Source: Geodermatophilus sp. DSM 44513
Lineage (GTDB): Bacteria > Actinomycetota > Actinomycetes > Mycobacteriales > Geodermatophilaceae
Assembly: GCF_032460525.1 (NCBI RefSeq)
Contig: NZ_CP135963.1
Location: forward strand, 2,542,001 to 2,606,000
Direction of reading: 5' to 3'
Length of the DNA stretch: 64,000 nt
Part shown: positions 21,332 through 32,730 of the stretch, piece by piece
How the letters are laid out: each line of letters opens with the position of its first letter
Position numbering within the stretch: position 1 is the first letter of the stretch
Position numbers and translations under genes: made by a program
Notes under the pieces: model-generated
Told to the model about the DNA's origin: nothing
The model's input: the letters and a program-made list of their open reading frames with translations, nothing else
Databases searched by the model: none

Positions 21332-21631
21332 TCAGGACGGGAAGCGGATCTCGATCCGGGTGATGGTGACCTGGAGACCGCCGGGGAGCAGCGGCCCCAC
21401 GGCACCGGACCGCGGCCGGCTCACCCGGGTGGCCAGCTCGATGGCGGTGACGGCGGCGGCCGCGGTGAGTGCCACCGCCGAGGCGGCGAGCAGCGGCCCG
21501 GCCAGGGCCACCCGGGCCAGCGCGGGGAGCAGCGGCGGCAGCGGCTGCGGCACGCCGCCGGCACCCCGCGGGACGGCGGACCCGTCCCGCCCGAGGATCG
21601 CGTCCGGCTCGATCGGCTGCTGTCCGGTCAT
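21332..21631 (-). CDS. Small single-pass membrane protein, function unknown
   Basis: 99 residues from an ATG preceded by GGAGGA. It has a polar, proline-rich N-terminus and one alanine-rich hydrophobic helix at about residues 38-70 (VALAGPLLAASAVALTAAAA). A basic stretch follows, ending in VTITRIEIRFPS. I do not recognise a family. It lies downstream of another hypothetical gene on the same strand. Confidence 0.65.
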   Translation of the reverse strand: MTGQQPIEPDAILGRDGSAVPRGAGGVPQPLPPLLPALARVALAGPLLAASAVALTAAAAVTAIELATRVSRPRSGAVGPLLPGGLQVTITRIEIRFPS

Positions 21632-21705
21632 CGCGTCCTCCGTCCGCGGGGACCCGGCGCCCGGGCCCCCCGCCGTCCATCGTGACGGACCGGACCTGCG
21701 GGCGC

Positions 21706-22524
21706 TCAGCGGCCGGCGTCCAGGAGGGTGAGGACGGCGTCGGCGGTGCCCGGCGCCAGCGGCAGGTGCGGCAGGACGGCGGGCAGCTCGTCGGGCTCGA
21801 TGCCCTCGGCCAGCAGCGCGGCGAGCACCCGGTCGGCCTGCGCCGGCGGCACCGGCCGGTCCAGGCCGGCGACCGCGGCCCGGGCCAGGAAGACCGCGCC
21901 GGAGGCGGCCGGGTCCTCGGCGGGTGCGGGCGGGGGCGGGGCGGCGTCGCGGGCCAGCGCCTCGGCCGCCCGCACCAGCGACAGGGGCAGCCCCTCGGCC
22001 TCGACCGCCAGCAGGGGCTGGTCGGCCAGCGCGGCCAGCACCAGGTGCTCGGCCTCGGTGTGCAGCGCGGCCTCCCACTCCCCCGCGCGGACGACACCCG
22101 GCAGGTCGCTGCCGTCCTCCCCGAGGTCGTCGAGCAGCTCGGCCCACTCCGCCGGCCGGGTCGCCCGGGCCCGCTCCGCGGCCAGCACGCAGGTGGCCAG
22201 CACGAAGGGCTCGAGCACCTCGCGGTCGAACCGGTCGGCGAACAGCACGCCGCCGGCGTCCACCGCGTTGAGCACGTCGCGGAAGCTGCCCGGGCGGGCG
22301 TCGCCGAGGTCGAGCCGGCCGTCCTCCTCGCCGGACACCGGCTGCCCGCGGGCGATGCGGTCGCCGATCGTCCCGCCGGTCTCGGTCAGCCGGCCGCGGC
22401 GCCGCTCGTGGTGCGGCCGGTCGGACAGGCCCACGCTCCAGGCGCACGTCTCGGCGACGAGGGCGGGCAGCCGCTCGCGGAGCACCTCGCGGCCCAGCCG
22501 GCCCATCCAGTCGACGTCGAACAC
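21706..22524 (-). CDS. Hypothetical protein, 272 residues
   Basis: Starts at GTG (22524); an ATG at 22506 (MGRLGREVL) is an alternative. It is acidic and leucine/alanine-rich, mostly helical, with no membrane segment. SVGLSDRPHHERRRGRLTETGGTIGDRIARG is a conserved-looking N-terminal block. I know of no domain for it. Codon use is like its neighbours, so it is likely a real gene. It is followed on the same strand by the small membrane protein. Confidence 0.65.
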   Translation of the reverse strand: MFDVDWMGRLGREVLRERLPALVAETCAWSVGLSDRPHHERRRGRLTETGGTIGDRIARGQPVSGEEDGRLDLGDARPGSFRDVLNAVDAGGVLFADRFDREVLEPFVLATCVLAAERARATRPAEWAELLDDLGEDGSDLPGVVRAGEWEAALHTEAEHLVLAALADQPLLAVEAEGLPLSLVRAAEALARDAAPPPPAPAEDPAASGAVFLARAAVAGLDRPVPPAQADRVLAALLAEGIEPDELPAVLPHLPLAPGTADAVLTLLDAGR

Positions 22525-22550
22525 GACACCCTGCGTGCCCCGTGCGCGGT

Positions 22551-22937
22551 TCAGCCGAACAGCTCACCCAGGAAGGACTGCTTGCGCTTGCCGGAGTGCC
22601 CGTACCCGGAGGAGTGCTGCTGCTTCTTCTGCACCTGGCTGAGCACCTCGCCGACGACGGCACCCAGCCCGCCCGCGCCGTACCCCCCGGCCGACCCGTG
22701 ACCGGAGCCCGACCCGTGACCCGGGCCGCCGTACCCGGCCGGCGCCGTCCCGGAGGCGGAGGACGCCGCCCCGGCCGGCCGGCCGCCGCCGTGCCAGGCG
22801 TCCTCGGCGTCGATCAGCCGCTCCAGCTCCCCGCGGTCGAGGAAGATGCCGCGGCACTCGGTGCACTGGTCGACGTGCACCCCGTTGCGCTCGTAGGTGC
22901 GCATCGTGCCGTGGCACTTGGGACAGGTCAGCTCCAT
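22551..22937 (-). CDS. TFIIB-type zinc-ribbon protein
   Basis: 128 residues. N-terminal zinc ribbon: CPKCHGTMRTYERNGVHVDQCTECRGIFLDRGELERL, with the CxxC pairs at about residues 5-8 and 25-28. Then comes a glycine/serine-rich linker and a lysine/glutamine-rich tail. Zf-TFIIB small proteins are common in bacteria and have no known function. It sits divergent from the acyl-CoA dehydrogenase operon. Confidence 0.88.
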   Translation of the reverse strand: MELTCPKCHGTMRTYERNGVHVDQCTECRGIFLDRGELERLIDAEDAWHGGGRPAGAASSASGTAPAGYGGPGHGSGSGHGSAGGYGAGGLGAVVGEVLSQVQKKQQHSSGYGHSGKRKQSFLGELFG

Positions 22938-23002
22938 GGCCGGGCAACGGGTGGCTGCGTCCGCCCGTTCCCACCGACGGGGAGCCCGTCCGCCCCGAGG
23001 GT

Positions 23003-23014
23003 TACCCGCCGGTA
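23003..23014. promoter_or_regulatory. Candidate TetR-type operator upstream of the acyl-CoA dehydrogenase pair
   Basis: TACCCGCCGGTA is a near-perfect 12-base palindrome in the divergent gap. It is almost identical to the centre of the palindrome upstream of the FabG-like gene (48733-48744, TACCCGCGGGTA). It could be a shared operator; no TetR gene is nearby. Confidence 0.4.
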
Positions 23015-23083
23015 GCTCGTGTGGGATCGTCGGGTGCACACCCTGCGAGACGGCGGCTGCCCCGCCGTCAGGAGAGAGGCCCG

Positions 23084-24259
<1,176 letters not shown>

Positions 24260-24266
24260 GGCAACC

Positions 24267-25418
24267 GTGGACTTCACCTTCGACAGCGAGCAGCACGACC
24301 TGCGGGAGGCCGTCCGCGGCCTGCTGGAGCGCGCCTACGGCGATGCCGAGCACCGCCGCCGGGTGACCGGCACCGACCCCGGCTTCGACGAGAAGACGTG
24401 GGCGCGGATGGCGGAGATGGGCCTGCTGGGCCTGCCCTTCGCCGAGGAGCACGGCGGCATGGGCGCCGGCCCGATCGAGGTGGCCGTCGTCGCCGAGGAG
24501 ATCGGCCGGGTGCTGGCACCCGAGCCGTTCGTCGAGGCGGTCGTGCTGGCCGGCGGGCTGGTCGCCGCCGCCGGCACCGACGAGCAGCGGGCCGAGGTCC
24601 TCGGCGGCATCGCCGAGGGCACCACGCTGGCCGCCGTCGCGCACGCCGAGCCGGGCACCCGCTGGAGCCCGTCGGCCGTGGCCGTCACCGCCACGCGGGA
24701 CGGCGACTCCTGGACGCTGTCCGGCGTCAAGGAGCCGGTCCTCAACGGCGCCCGCGCCGACGTGCTGGTGGTCTCGGCGGTGGTCGACGGCGGCACCTCG
24801 CTGTTCCTCGTCCGCGGGGACGCCGCCGGCCTCACCCGCACCGGCTACCGCACCCACGACGGCGGCCGCGCGGCGCACGTCCGGCTCGACGGCACCCCCG
24901 CCGAGCTGCTCGGCGAGAGCGCGGCCGACCGGACGGCGCAGGTCGAGCAGGTGCTGGCGCAGGCGCGCATCGCCTACGCCCACGAGGCCATCGGCTCGAT
25001 GGACACCGCACTGCGCACCACCGCGGACTACCTCAAGACCCGCAAGCAGTTCGGCGTGACACTCAACCGGTTCCAGGCGCTCACCTTCCGCGCCGCGGAC
25101 ATGTACGTGTCGCTGGAGCTGGCCCGCAGCACCGCGCTGTGGGCCTCGATGGTGCAGGACGCCGGCGGGGACGTCGTCGCCGCGGCCGACCGCGCCCGGC
25201 TGCAGACCAGCCGCGCCGGCCGGCACATCGGCAAGGAGGTGATCCAGCTGCACGGCGGGATCGGGGTGACCGCGGAGTACTCCATCGGGCACCACACCAG
25301 CCGGCTCACCGCGATCGACCACCTGCTCGGCGACGGGGAGTGGGCGCTGTCCCGGCTGGCCGCCGACGTCGACGCCCACGACACGGTCGACCCGCTCGGG
25401 GCGCCCTACACCCGCTGA
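24267..25418 (+). CDS. Acyl-CoA dehydrogenase, second subunit of a tandem pair
   Basis: 383 residues from GTG. It has the ACAD N-terminal helices (FTFDSEQHDLREAVRGLLER) and the C-terminal flavin-binding block DYLKTRKQFGVTLNRFQAL, then LHGGIGVTAEYSIGHHTSRL. The middle domain is degenerate compared with the first subunit: SEPDAGSD is replaced by AEPGTRWSP. This suits the non-identical partner of a heteromeric enzyme. It is separated from the first subunit by 7 bases. Confidence 0.88.
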   Translation: MDFTFDSEQHDLREAVRGLLERAYGDAEHRRRVTGTDPGFDEKTWARMAEMGLLGLPFAEEHGGMGAGPIEVAVVAEEIGRVLAPEPFVEAVVLAGGLVAAAGTDEQRAEVLGGIAEGTTLAAVAHAEPGTRWSPSAVAVTATRDGDSWTLSGVKEPVLNGARADVLVVSAVVDGGTSLFLVRGDAAGLTRTGYRTHDGGRAAHVRLDGTPAELLGESAADRTAQVEQVLAQARIAYAHEAIGSMDTALRTTADYLKTRKQFGVTLNRFQALTFRAADMYVSLELARSTALWASMVQDAGGDVVAAADRARLQTSRAGRHIGKEVIQLHGGIGVTAEYSIGHHTSRLTAIDHLLGDGEWALSRLAADVDAHDTVDPLGAPYTR

Positions 25419-25455
25419 ACCGGGTCTGGTCCTCCCGCCGCTCGCAGGCGCAGGT

Positions 25456-25513
25456 GGCCCCCCGGCAGGGGCCCGCCGCGAGCCTGCGAGCGGTGGGGGG
25501 CCGGGGGGTCCTT
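25456..25513. repeat. Palindromic repeat copy C
   Basis: GGCCCCCCGGC (25456-25466) pairs with GCCGGGGGGTCC (25500-25511). The core CCGCGAGCCTGCGAGCGG lies inside, and TTC follows. It is immediately before the stop of the HDOD gene and past the acyl-CoA dehydrogenase stop, so it lies between convergent genes. Confidence 0.8.
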
Positions 25514-25515
25514 CT

Positions 25516-26367
25516 TCAGCCGAGCATCGCCAGGCGCAGCTCCTCGGCCTCGGTGCGCACCCGCTCGAGCACCGGTGGGACGGCGTCCTCCCCGAGCCGT
25601 CCGCAGGTGAGCTCCTCCACCGGCACCGGCACGTGGTCCTCGACGGTCAGCCGGGCGGCGACCTCCAGGGCCGCGCGCAGCAGCGCGCCGTCCTCGCTGG
25701 CGGGGTCGTCGACCGCGGTCAGCGGGAGCAGCATGCTCGGCGGGAAGCCCCACTGCTCCAGGGCGACCGCGGTGAGCCGCAGCGCGTGCACGCCGTAGCG
25801 GCGCACCTCGGCGACCCGCCGCCCGGCCGCGGTCGGCTCGGCGGCGCACAGCTCGCCGTAGCCGTCCTCGTCGTCGTGGAACAGCAGCGCGGCGCCGAGC
25901 GGGGCCAGCAGCCCCAGGCACAGCGCGTCCTGCGGGCGCTCGCCGAAGCGCGGGGCCAGCGCGGCCGAGCCGAGCGCCACGCAGGTGCTCATCGACCAGA
26001 ACCCCTCCGGCAGCCGCGACTCGTCGTCCAGACCGGTCAGCGCGACGGTGGCCATCGTCCGCACGGTGGTGAAGCCGACGACGGTGACCGCGAACTGCAG
26101 CGAGGTGACCCGCCCGCGCATGCCGAAGTAGGCGGAGTTGGCCAGCTTCATCACCCGCCCCGCCAGCGCGACGTCGGAGGCGAGCACCCGGGCCAGCGTG
26201 CGCGCGTCGGTGTCCTCGGCGTCGGCGATCGACACCAGCTGGGCGGCGACCGGTGCCTGCGCGGCCATCGTGTCGATGCTGGCCAGCACCCGGTCGAGGT
26301 CGAAGGACGGCGCGGCGGCCAGGGTCGCGGGCACGGGCGCTCCCAGGGGTCGGAGGGGGACGGTCAT
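25516..26367 (-). CDS. HDOD-domain signalling protein
   Basis: 283 residues. The HDOD fold is visible at about residues 30-225: LARVLASDVALAGRVMKLANSAYFGMRGRVTSLQFAVTVVG, then ALCLGLLAPLGAAL and VHALRLTAVALEQWGFP. HDOD proteins are non-catalytic HD relatives that act in regulatory networks. The ATG overlaps the GGDEF-EAL stop by four bases, so the pair forms one operon and it may be a c-di-GMP-linked partner. Confidence 0.9.
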   Translation of the reverse strand: MTVPLRPLGAPVPATLAAAPSFDLDRVLASIDTMAAQAPVAAQLVSIADAEDTDARTLARVLASDVALAGRVMKLANSAYFGMRGRVTSLQFAVTVVGFTTVRTMATVALTGLDDESRLPEGFWSMSTCVALGSAALAPRFGERPQDALCLGLLAPLGAALLFHDDEDGYGELCAAEPTAAGRRVAEVRRYGVHALRLTAVALEQWGFPPSMLLPLTAVDDPASEDGALLRAALEVAARLTVEDHVPVPVEELTCGRLGEDAVPPVLERVRTEAEELRLAMLG

Positions 26368-28427
26368 CGGGCGCGCGCGGCGTACCAGGCGGCCGTGGCG
26401 GCGCCGGTCATCGGCCGGGCCAGGTCGAAGCCCTGCAGGTGGCCCACGCCGAGCTCCGCGAGCCGGGTGGCCTGCTCCTCGGTCTCCACGCCCTCGGCGA
26501 CGGTCGTCAGGTCGAGGCTCCGGGCCAGCGCGATGACCGCCGTGGCGATCTCGGCGTGCCCGTCGGCCAGCTCGGCGACGAAGGAGCGGTCCACCTTGAG
26601 GCAGTCCACCGGCAGGCGGCGCAGGTGGGCCAGCGAGGAGTAGCCGGTGCCGAAGTCGTCGATGGACAGCGAGACGCCCAGGTCGCGCAGCTGGGTGAGC
26701 ACCGCGCGGGCTGATGCCGGGTCCCTCGCCAGCGCCGACTCGGTGATCTCGATGGACAGCCGGGTCGGCGCCAGCCCGTGCCGCTCGAGCGCGGTGACGA
26801 CGGCGCCGTGCAGCCGGCCGTCCAGCTGCAGCGCCGAGACGTTGACGCTGGCCCGCTGCGGAGCGGCCGCGCCCAGCAGCCGGTCCCACTCGGCCAGCTG
26901 CCGGCAGGTCAGGTCGAGCACCAGCAGGCCCAGCGCGCCGATCAGGCCGCTCTGCTCGGCCAGGGCGACGAACACCCCCGGGCTGACCGGCCCGCGCTCG
27001 GGGTGGTGCCAGCGCGCCAGCGACTCCACGGCCACCGGGGTGCGGTCGTCGGCGCGCAGGATCGGCTGGTACAGCAGGGTGATCTCACGCCGCTCGATGG
27101 CCTCGCGCAGCTCGGCCACCAGCCGCAGCTCGTCCCGCGCCCGGTCGCGGGCCCGCTGGTCCAGCACGGTGATCTGACCCTTGCCGCCCGCCTTGGCCTG
27201 GTACATCGCGATGTCGCAGTCGCGGATGAGCTCCTCGGCGTCGCCGTGTTCGGCGGTCTGCACGGTCACCCCGACGCTGGCGTGCGGGCGGACGTCCACC
27301 CCGCCCAGGGGCACCGGCCGGGCGAGGGCGGCGGAGATCCGCTCGGCCAGGGCCACCGCCTCCGGCTGGTCCACGCCCTCGCAGACCACCACGAACTCGT
27401 CACCACCGAAGCGGGCGACCAGGTCGCCGGGGCGCACCGTGGCACGCAGCCGGGTGGCGACCTCGACGAGCAGCTCGTCGCCGGCGGCGTGGCCGAGGGA
27501 GTCGTTGACGACCTTGAAGTCGTCCAGGTCGAGGAACAGCACGGCCAGCCCGCCGGTGCCCGGCCGGAACCGCTGGGCCACGTGCCCGGCGAGCAGGGTG
27601 CGGTTGGGCAGCCCGGTGAGCGGGTCGTGGCTGGCCTGGTGGGCCAGCCGCGCCTCGAAGGCCAGCCGCTCGGTGACGTCCTCGATGGTGCCGACGAAGC
27701 CGGCGCCGACGCCGGGGGTGACCAGGTGGGCGAACCGGATGACCGTCGTGCGCTCGGTGCCGTCGGTGCGGACCAGCCGCGCCGTGGTCTCCCCGTCGCC
27801 CCCGCCGAGGACGGCGACCACCTGCTCGATGACGCCGTCGAGGTCCTCGGGGTGCACCGAGGCCATCCAGCCGGTGCCCAGCAACTGCTCGGCCGGCAGC
27901 CCCACCAGGGTGCAGAAGGCGTCGTTGACGTGGGCCAGCCGCATGCCCTGCTCCGACAGCAGCGTGGGCACCGGGGAGCGCTCGGTCAGCGTGGTGAAGC
28001 GCTGCTCGTGGGCGTCCGCGGTGGCCCGCAGGGCCCGCTCGGAGTCGTGGTCGACCGGCACCAGCCGCAGCGTCCAGGTGCGCCCGCCCGGCGACGGCGT
28101 GCAGGTCACCCGGACCTCGACGAGCGCGCCGCTGGCCGTGCGCACCGGCAGGGTCATCCAGGCGGTGCGCTCCCGGCGCAGCAGCAGCCGGACCTCACCG
28201 CCGCGCAGCGTGGGCACCAGGGCGGAGACCGGCAGCGCGCGCAGGTCGGCCAGCCCGTAGCCGAGCAGCCGGGTGGCGCCCTCGTTGCCCCAGGCGATCC
28301 GCGGGGTGCCGCCGACCAGCTCGGCGACGAGGAATACGAGGGTGTCGCTCACCGCGGCCCCGTAGAAGACCGAGGAGACGACCTCGGGCGGCACCGACGA
28401 CTCGGCGGTCGCGCTCGTCGCGGTCAT
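26364..28427 (-). CDS. PAS-PAS-GGDEF-EAL cyclic-di-GMP enzyme
   Basis: 687 residues, no membrane segment. Two PAS-like sensor domains (about 20-125 and 145-260) precede a GGDEF domain with an intact RFGGDEFVVV motif. An RPGD inhibitory-site motif lies five residues before that motif. The EAL domain reads ESLARWHHP in place of EAL, with ESITES-like EITESAL, IDDFGTGYSSL, LKVDRSF and VAEGVETEEQ all kept. Both cyclase and phosphodiesterase sites therefore look usable. It is cytosolic, probably sensing redox or a small ligand through PAS. It is upstream of and coupled to the HDOD gene. Confidence 0.93.
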   Translation of the reverse strand: MTATSATAESSVPPEVVSSVFYGAAVSDTLVFLVAELVGGTPRIAWGNEGATRLLGYGLADLRALPVSALVPTLRGGEVRLLLRRERTAWMTLPVRTASGALVEVRVTCTPSPGGRTWTLRLVPVDHDSERALRATADAHEQRFTTLTERSPVPTLLSEQGMRLAHVNDAFCTLVGLPAEQLLGTGWMASVHPEDLDGVIEQVVAVLGGGDGETTARLVRTDGTERTTVIRFAHLVTPGVGAGFVGTIEDVTERLAFEARLAHQASHDPLTGLPNRTLLAGHVAQRFRPGTGGLAVLFLDLDDFKVVNDSLGHAAGDELLVEVATRLRATVRPGDLVARFGGDEFVVVCEGVDQPEAVALAERISAALARPVPLGGVDVRPHASVGVTVQTAEHGDAEELIRDCDIAMYQAKAGGKGQITVLDQRARDRARDELRLVAELREAIERREITLLYQPILRADDRTPVAVESLARWHHPERGPVSPGVFVALAEQSGLIGALGLLVLDLTCRQLAEWDRLLGAAAPQRASVNVSALQLDGRLHGAVVTALERHGLAPTRLSIEITESALARDPASARAVLTQLRDLGVSLSIDDFGTGYSSLAHLRRLPVDCLKVDRSFVAELADGHAEIATAVIALARSLDLTTVAEGVETEEQATRLAELGVGHLQGFDLARPMTGAATAAWYAARAR

Positions 28428-28702
28428 CCACCCTCCCCCCACGTGGCGGCGCCCGGCACCCGTGCCGGTCGTCCGTCCTCCAGAGGAGTACGCCACCCCG
28501 GGGTGCACCTCCAGTCGGCGACGCCGGCCCTCACCCGCCCGGGTGGCGCCGCAGGCCCGGTCGCGGGGCCGGCCGCCACCGGCACTGCGGAGGGTGAGCG
28601 TTCCCATCCGGCCCGCCGCACGGCACACTCCGCGGGGACGGCGGAGCGCTGCGGGGTGCCCCGCGCCCGCCGTCCCCCCGACCCGCGCAGGAGGGACCGC
28701 AC

Positions 28703-30313
28703 GTGCTCATCGGAGTGCCCAGGGAGACCCGGCCCGGCGAGACCCGCGTGGCGGCGACACCGGCCACCGTGCGCCGGCTGGCCGCGCTCGGCCACGAGGT
28801 GCTGGTGGAGACCGGCGCCGGGGCGGGCGCCAGCCTCCCCGACGACGCCTACCTCGAGGCCGGCGCCCGGCTGGGCACCCGCGCGCAGGCGTGGGGTGCG
28901 GACCTGGTGCTGCACGTGGCCCGGCCGACCGTCGAGGAGGTCGGCCTGCTGCGGGAGGGCGCGGTGCTGGTCAGCACCCTGGCGCCGGCACTGGACGCCG
29001 ACCTGCTGGCCGCGCTCGCCGCCCGGCCGGTCACCGCGCTGGCCATGGACGCCGTGCCGCGCATCTCCCGCGCCCAGTCGCTGGACGTGCTGTCCTCGAT
29101 GGCCAACATCGCCGGCTACCGGGCGGTCATCGAGGCCGCGCACGCCTTCGGCCGCTCCTTCACCGGCCAGGTGACCGCGGCCGGCAAGGTGCCCCCGGCG
29201 ACCGTGCTCGTCGTCGGCGCCGGCGTCGCCGGGCTGGCCGCGATCGGGGCGGCCAGCAGCCTGGGCGCCGTCGTCCGCGCCACCGACGTCCGCCCCGAGG
29301 TCGCCGAGCAGATCGCCTCGATGGGCGGCCAGTACGTCGGCGTGCCCGCCGGCGAGGAGGAGCAGGCCGCCGGCGGCGGGACCGGCTACGCGTCGGTGAC
29401 CAGCGAGGACTTCAACGCCCGGGCGGCGGTGATGTACGCCCAGCAGGTGCGGGAGGTCGACATCGTGATCACCACCGCGCTGATCCCCGGCCGCCCGGCG
29501 CCGCGGCTGATCACCGAGGAGATGGTGGCCTCGATGAGCCCGGGCAGCGTGGTGCTGGACATGGCCGCCGCGCAGGGCGGCAACGTGGCCGGCTCGGTGC
29601 CCGACCAGGTGGTCCGCACCCCGAACGGGGTCACGATCATCGGCTACACCGACCTGCCCGCCCGGCTGCCCGGGCAGGCCTCGCAGCTGTTCGGCACCAA
29701 CCTGGTCAACCTGGTCACCCTGCTCACCCCCGGCAAGGACGGCCGGCTGGTGCTCGACCTGGACGACGTCGTGCAGCGCTCGATGACCGTGGTGCGCGAC
29801 GGCGAGCTGCTCTGGCCACCCCCACCGGTGCAGGTGTCCGCGGCGCCGGCCCCCGGGGCCTCGGCCGCACCGGCGCCCCGCCCCGCCGCGACGCCGGCCG
29901 TCCGGGAACCGCGCTCCCCCACCCGCACCGCGGCCGTCGTGGGCGTCGCGGCGCTGCTGCTGTTCCTGCTGGCCGCCGCCTCGCCGAGCCAGCTGATCGG
30001 CAACCTGACGGTGTTCGCGCTGGCCGTCGTCGTGGGCTTCTACGTCATCGGCAACGTGCACCACGCGCTGCACACGCCGCTGATGAGCGTCACCAACGCG
30101 ATCTCCGGGATCATCGTGGTCGGCGCCCTGCTGCAGGTCGGCCACACCAGCGCCGTGGTGACGGTGCTGGCCACGATCGCCGTCCTGGTCGCCAGCATCA
30201 ACGTATTCGGCGGCTTCGCGGTGACCCGCCGTATGCTCGCCATGTTCACCCGCGGCCCGGCCCGCGCCACCCCGGCCCTCAGCGCCACCCCCGTCACGAG
30301 CAGGGAGCGCTGA
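28703..30313 (+). CDS. pntA: NAD(P) transhydrogenase alpha subunit
   Basis: 536 residues from a GTG with GGAGGGA upstream. The N-terminal alanine dehydrogenase-like NAD(H)-binding domain shows [20 protein letters not shown] and [16 protein letters not shown] proline/alanine linker near 370-405 leads to about four membrane helices ([18 protein letters not shown] onward). Fused alpha1-alpha2, as in E. coli. With PntB it drives NADPH formation from NADH using the proton gradient. Confidence 0.95.
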   Translation: MLIGVPRETRPGETRVAATPATVRRLAALGHEVLVETGAGAGASLPDDAYLEAGARLGTRAQAWGADLVLHVARPTVEEVGLLREGAVLVSTLAPALDADLLAALAARPVTALAMDAVPRISRAQSLDVLSSMANIAGYRAVIEAAHAFGRSFTGQVTAAGKVPPATVLVVGAGVAGLAAIGAASSLGAVVRATDVRPEVAEQIASMGGQYVGVPAGEEEQAAGGGTGYASVTSEDFNARAAVMYAQQVREVDIVITTALIPGRPAPRLITEEMVASMSPGSVVLDMAAAQGGNVAGSVPDQVVRTPNGVTIIGYTDLPARLPGQASQLFGTNLVNLVTLLTPGKDGRLVLDLDDVVQRSMTVVRDGELLWPPPPVQVSAAPAPGASAAPAPRPAATPAVREPRSPTRTAAVVGVAALLLFLLAAASPSQLIGNLTVFALAVVVGFYVIGNVHHALHTPLMSVTNAISGIIVVGALLQVGHTSAVVTVLATIAVLVASINVFGGFAVTRRMLAMFTRGPARATPALSATPVTSRER

Positions 30314-30316
30314 CCG

Positions 30317-31723
30317 GTGACCACCACGTCCGCCGCGGCCGCCGCCTACGTCGTCGCCGCGCTGCTGTTCGTCCTCAGCTTGGCCGGCCTGTCCCGCCAC
30401 GAGACGGCGAAGTCCGGCAACGCCGCCGGGATCGCCGGCATGGCGGTCGCCCTGGCCGCCACCGTCGGGCTGGCCGCGCAGAGCATCTCGGCCGCCGCCG
30501 TCGGGCTGATCGTCGTGGCCATGGCCGGCGGGGCCGCGATCGGGCTGTGGCGGGCCCGCAGCGTCGAGATGACCGGCATGCCCGAGCTGATCGCCCTGCT
30601 GCACAGCTTCGTCGGCCTGGCCGCGGTCCTGGTCGGGTGGAACGGCTACCTGTCGGTGGAGGCCCGCCCGGGCGAGCAGGAGGAGGTGCCCGCCGAGCTG
30701 CTCGGCATCCACTCCGCCGAGGTGGCGATCGGCGTCTTCATCGGCGCGGTCACCCTCACCGGCTCGGTCGTCGCCTTCCTCAAGCTGTCCGCCCGGATCA
30801 AGAGCAACCCGCTGATGCTGCCCGGGCGCACCTGGCTCAACCTGGGCGCGCTGGTCGCCTTCGCCGCGCTCACCGTCGCCTTCGTCGCCACGCCGTCCCT
30901 CGGCCTGCTGCTCGCGGTGACCGCGCTGGCCCTGGCGCTGGGCTGGCACCTGGTCGCCTCCATCGGCGGCGGCGACATGCCGGTCGTCGTGTCCATGCTC
31001 AACAGCTACTCGGGCTGGGCCGCGGCCGCGTCGGGCTTCCTGCTGGACAACGACCTGCTCATCATCACCGGCGCCCTGGTCGGCTCCTCCGGTGCCTACC
31101 TGTCCTGGATCATGTGCCGGGCGATGAACCGCTCCTTCCTGTCGGTCATCGCCGGCGGCTTCGGCAACGAGGGCAGCACCGCCTCCGGCACCGAGGACGG
31201 CGTGCACACCGAGACCACCGCCGAGGAGGTCGCCGAGCTGCTGCGCGACGCGCGGTCGGTGGTGATCACCCCCGGGTACGGGATGGCGGTGGCCCACGCG
31301 CAGTACCCGGTCGCCGAGCTGACCCGCACGCTCACCGAGAAGGGCATCGAGGTGCGGTTCGGCATCCACCCGGTCGCCGGCCGGCTGCCCGGGCACATGA
31401 ACGTGCTGCTGGCCGAGGCGAAGGTCCCCTACGACGTCGTCCTGGAGATGGACGAGATCAACGACGACCTGGCCAAGACCGACGTCGTGCTGGTCATCGG
31501 CGCCAACGACACGGTCAACCCGGCCGCGCTGGAGGACCCGGGCAGCCCGATCGCCGGCATGCCGGTGCTGCAGGTGTGGGAGGCCGAGCACGTCGTGGTG
31601 TTCAAGCGGTCGATGAGCACCGGCTACGCCGGCGTGCAGAACCCGCTGTTCTTCCGGGAGAACACCCGCATGCTCTTCGGGGACGCCCGCGTCCGGGTGG
31701 AGGACATCCTCAAGGCGCTGTAG
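30317..31723 (+). CDS. pntB: NAD(P) transhydrogenase beta subunit
   Basis: 468 residues from GTG, three bases after pntA. About nine membrane helices come first. The NADP(H)-binding domain has [53 protein letters not shown] and [18 protein letters not shown]. Length is standard. It is the membrane partner of PntA. Confidence 0.96.
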   Translation: MTTTSAAAAAYVVAALLFVLSLAGLSRHETAKSGNAAGIAGMAVALAATVGLAAQSISAAAVGLIVVAMAGGAAIGLWRARSVEMTGMPELIALLHSFVGLAAVLVGWNGYLSVEARPGEQEEVPAELLGIHSAEVAIGVFIGAVTLTGSVVAFLKLSARIKSNPLMLPGRTWLNLGALVAFAALTVAFVATPSLGLLLAVTALALALGWHLVASIGGGDMPVVVSMLNSYSGWAAAASGFLLDNDLLIITGALVGSSGAYLSWIMCRAMNRSFLSVIAGGFGNEGSTASGTEDGVHTETTAEEVAELLRDARSVVITPGYGMAVAHAQYPVAELTRTLTEKGIEVRFGIHPVAGRLPGHMNVLLAEAKVPYDVVLEMDEINDDLAKTDVVLVIGANDTVNPAALEDPGSPIAGMPVLQVWEAEHVVVFKRSMSTGYAGVQNPLFFRENTRMLFGDARVRVEDILKAL

Positions 31724-31762
31724 CCGGTTGCGGGGGCGGCCGCCGTCCCCCACGGTTGGCCG

Positions 31763-32194
31763 GTGGACCCCTTCCGCGGCCTGGGCCTGCCCCGCATCCC
31801 GGGGCTGTCCGACCTGGTCGACGTCCTGCGCGAGCAGACCGAGGCGCTGGCCCAGCTGCCCCGCACCATGGCCGAGCTGAACACCGCCGTCCGGGAGCTG
31901 ATCGCGGCCACCCGGGTGGCCACCGAGACCGTCGCGTCCGCCCAGCGGACCGCCGAGCGGCTGGAGGGCCTGGTCGAGGAGCTGGAGGAGCCGGTGCGGG
32001 CGCTGCGGCCCGGCCTGGAGCGCGTCGGGCGGGTGCTCGACGACCCGGTGGTCGACACCGTGCCCGAGACGCTGCGCACCGTCGCGGAGGACCTGCTGCC
32101 GCTGGTGCACGGGCTGCGGCAGGCCACCGACCGGGTCGGCTCGGTGACCGGCCTGCTGCGCCGCCGCCCGCGGCCGGACGAGCCGGGCGGCTAG
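31763..32194 (+). CDS. Predicted coiled-coil protein, function unknown
   Basis: 143 residues from GTG. After a short N-terminus (FRGLGLPRIPGL) it is nearly all amphipathic helix with heptad leucines and valines, about residues 18-125, resembling apolipoprotein- or phasin-like helices. No known catalytic motif. Its TAG stop overlaps the stop of the convergent downstream gene on the other strand (CTAG). Confidence 0.6.
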   Translation: MDPFRGLGLPRIPGLSDLVDVLREQTEALAQLPRTMAELNTAVRELIAATRVATETVASAQRTAERLEGLVEELEEPVRALRPGLERVGRVLDDPVVDTVPETLRTVAEDLLPLVHGLRQATDRVGSVTGLLRRRPRPDEPGG

Positions 32195-32730
32195 GTCCGC
32201 TCGAGCAGGAAGGCGAAGCGGTCCGGCCGGCCGCGGGCGTCCATGAGCCCGAGCAGCAGGTCCGGGGTGACCTGCCGGAAGACGTCGACGACCGGCAGCC
32301 GGTCGTAGACCAGCGCGGTCGTGGGCACGCCGCGGTGCACCACCGGCCACAGCCGGGCGGCGGGGCGGCGGGTGGTGAGCAGCGGGCGCGCGACGGCGAA
32401 CGCCAGCCGGGCCGGTCGGCTGCGGGCCGGCCCGGGACGGCGGTGCAGCAGGGCGAGCGGGGCGAGCGTCGGGTCGACCGGGCGCGGCCGGCCGGACCGG
32501 TCGGGGAACAGCAGCGGGTGCACGGTGTCGGCGTCGAGGACCTCCTTGCCCCACCAGCCGTGGGCGGTGAGCAGCCCGTCCAGGGGGTGGCCGGTGGGCA
32601 GCTCGGCACCCCGCCAGCGGCCGGTCAGCACCGCCACGGTCACCCCGGGCAGCCGGTCGGCGAACGCGAGGACGTCGGCCGCTGCCGCCCCGCCGCGGTG
32701 CCGCTGCACCCACCGCTCGGCGTCGGTCAC
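32191..32730 (-). CDS. GXWXG/DUF4334 domain protein
   Basis: 179 residues from a GTG that overlaps the TGA of the upstream gene. GRWRGAELPTGHPLDG is the GXWXG motif. GWWGKEV and the C-terminal LVYDRLPVVDVFRQVTPDLLLGLMDARG match DUF4334. These small beta-barrel-like proteins have no established role. It is coupled to the repeat-bearing cysteine-rich gene. Confidence 0.8.
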   Translation of the reverse strand: MTDAERWVQRHRGGAAAADVLAFADRLPGVTVAVLTGRWRGAELPTGHPLDGLLTAHGWWGKEVLDADTVHPLLFPDRSGRPRPVDPTLAPLALLHRRPGPARSRPARLAFAVARPLLTTRRPAARLWPVVHRGVPTTALVYDRLPVVDVFRQVTPDLLLGLMDARGRPDRFAFLLERT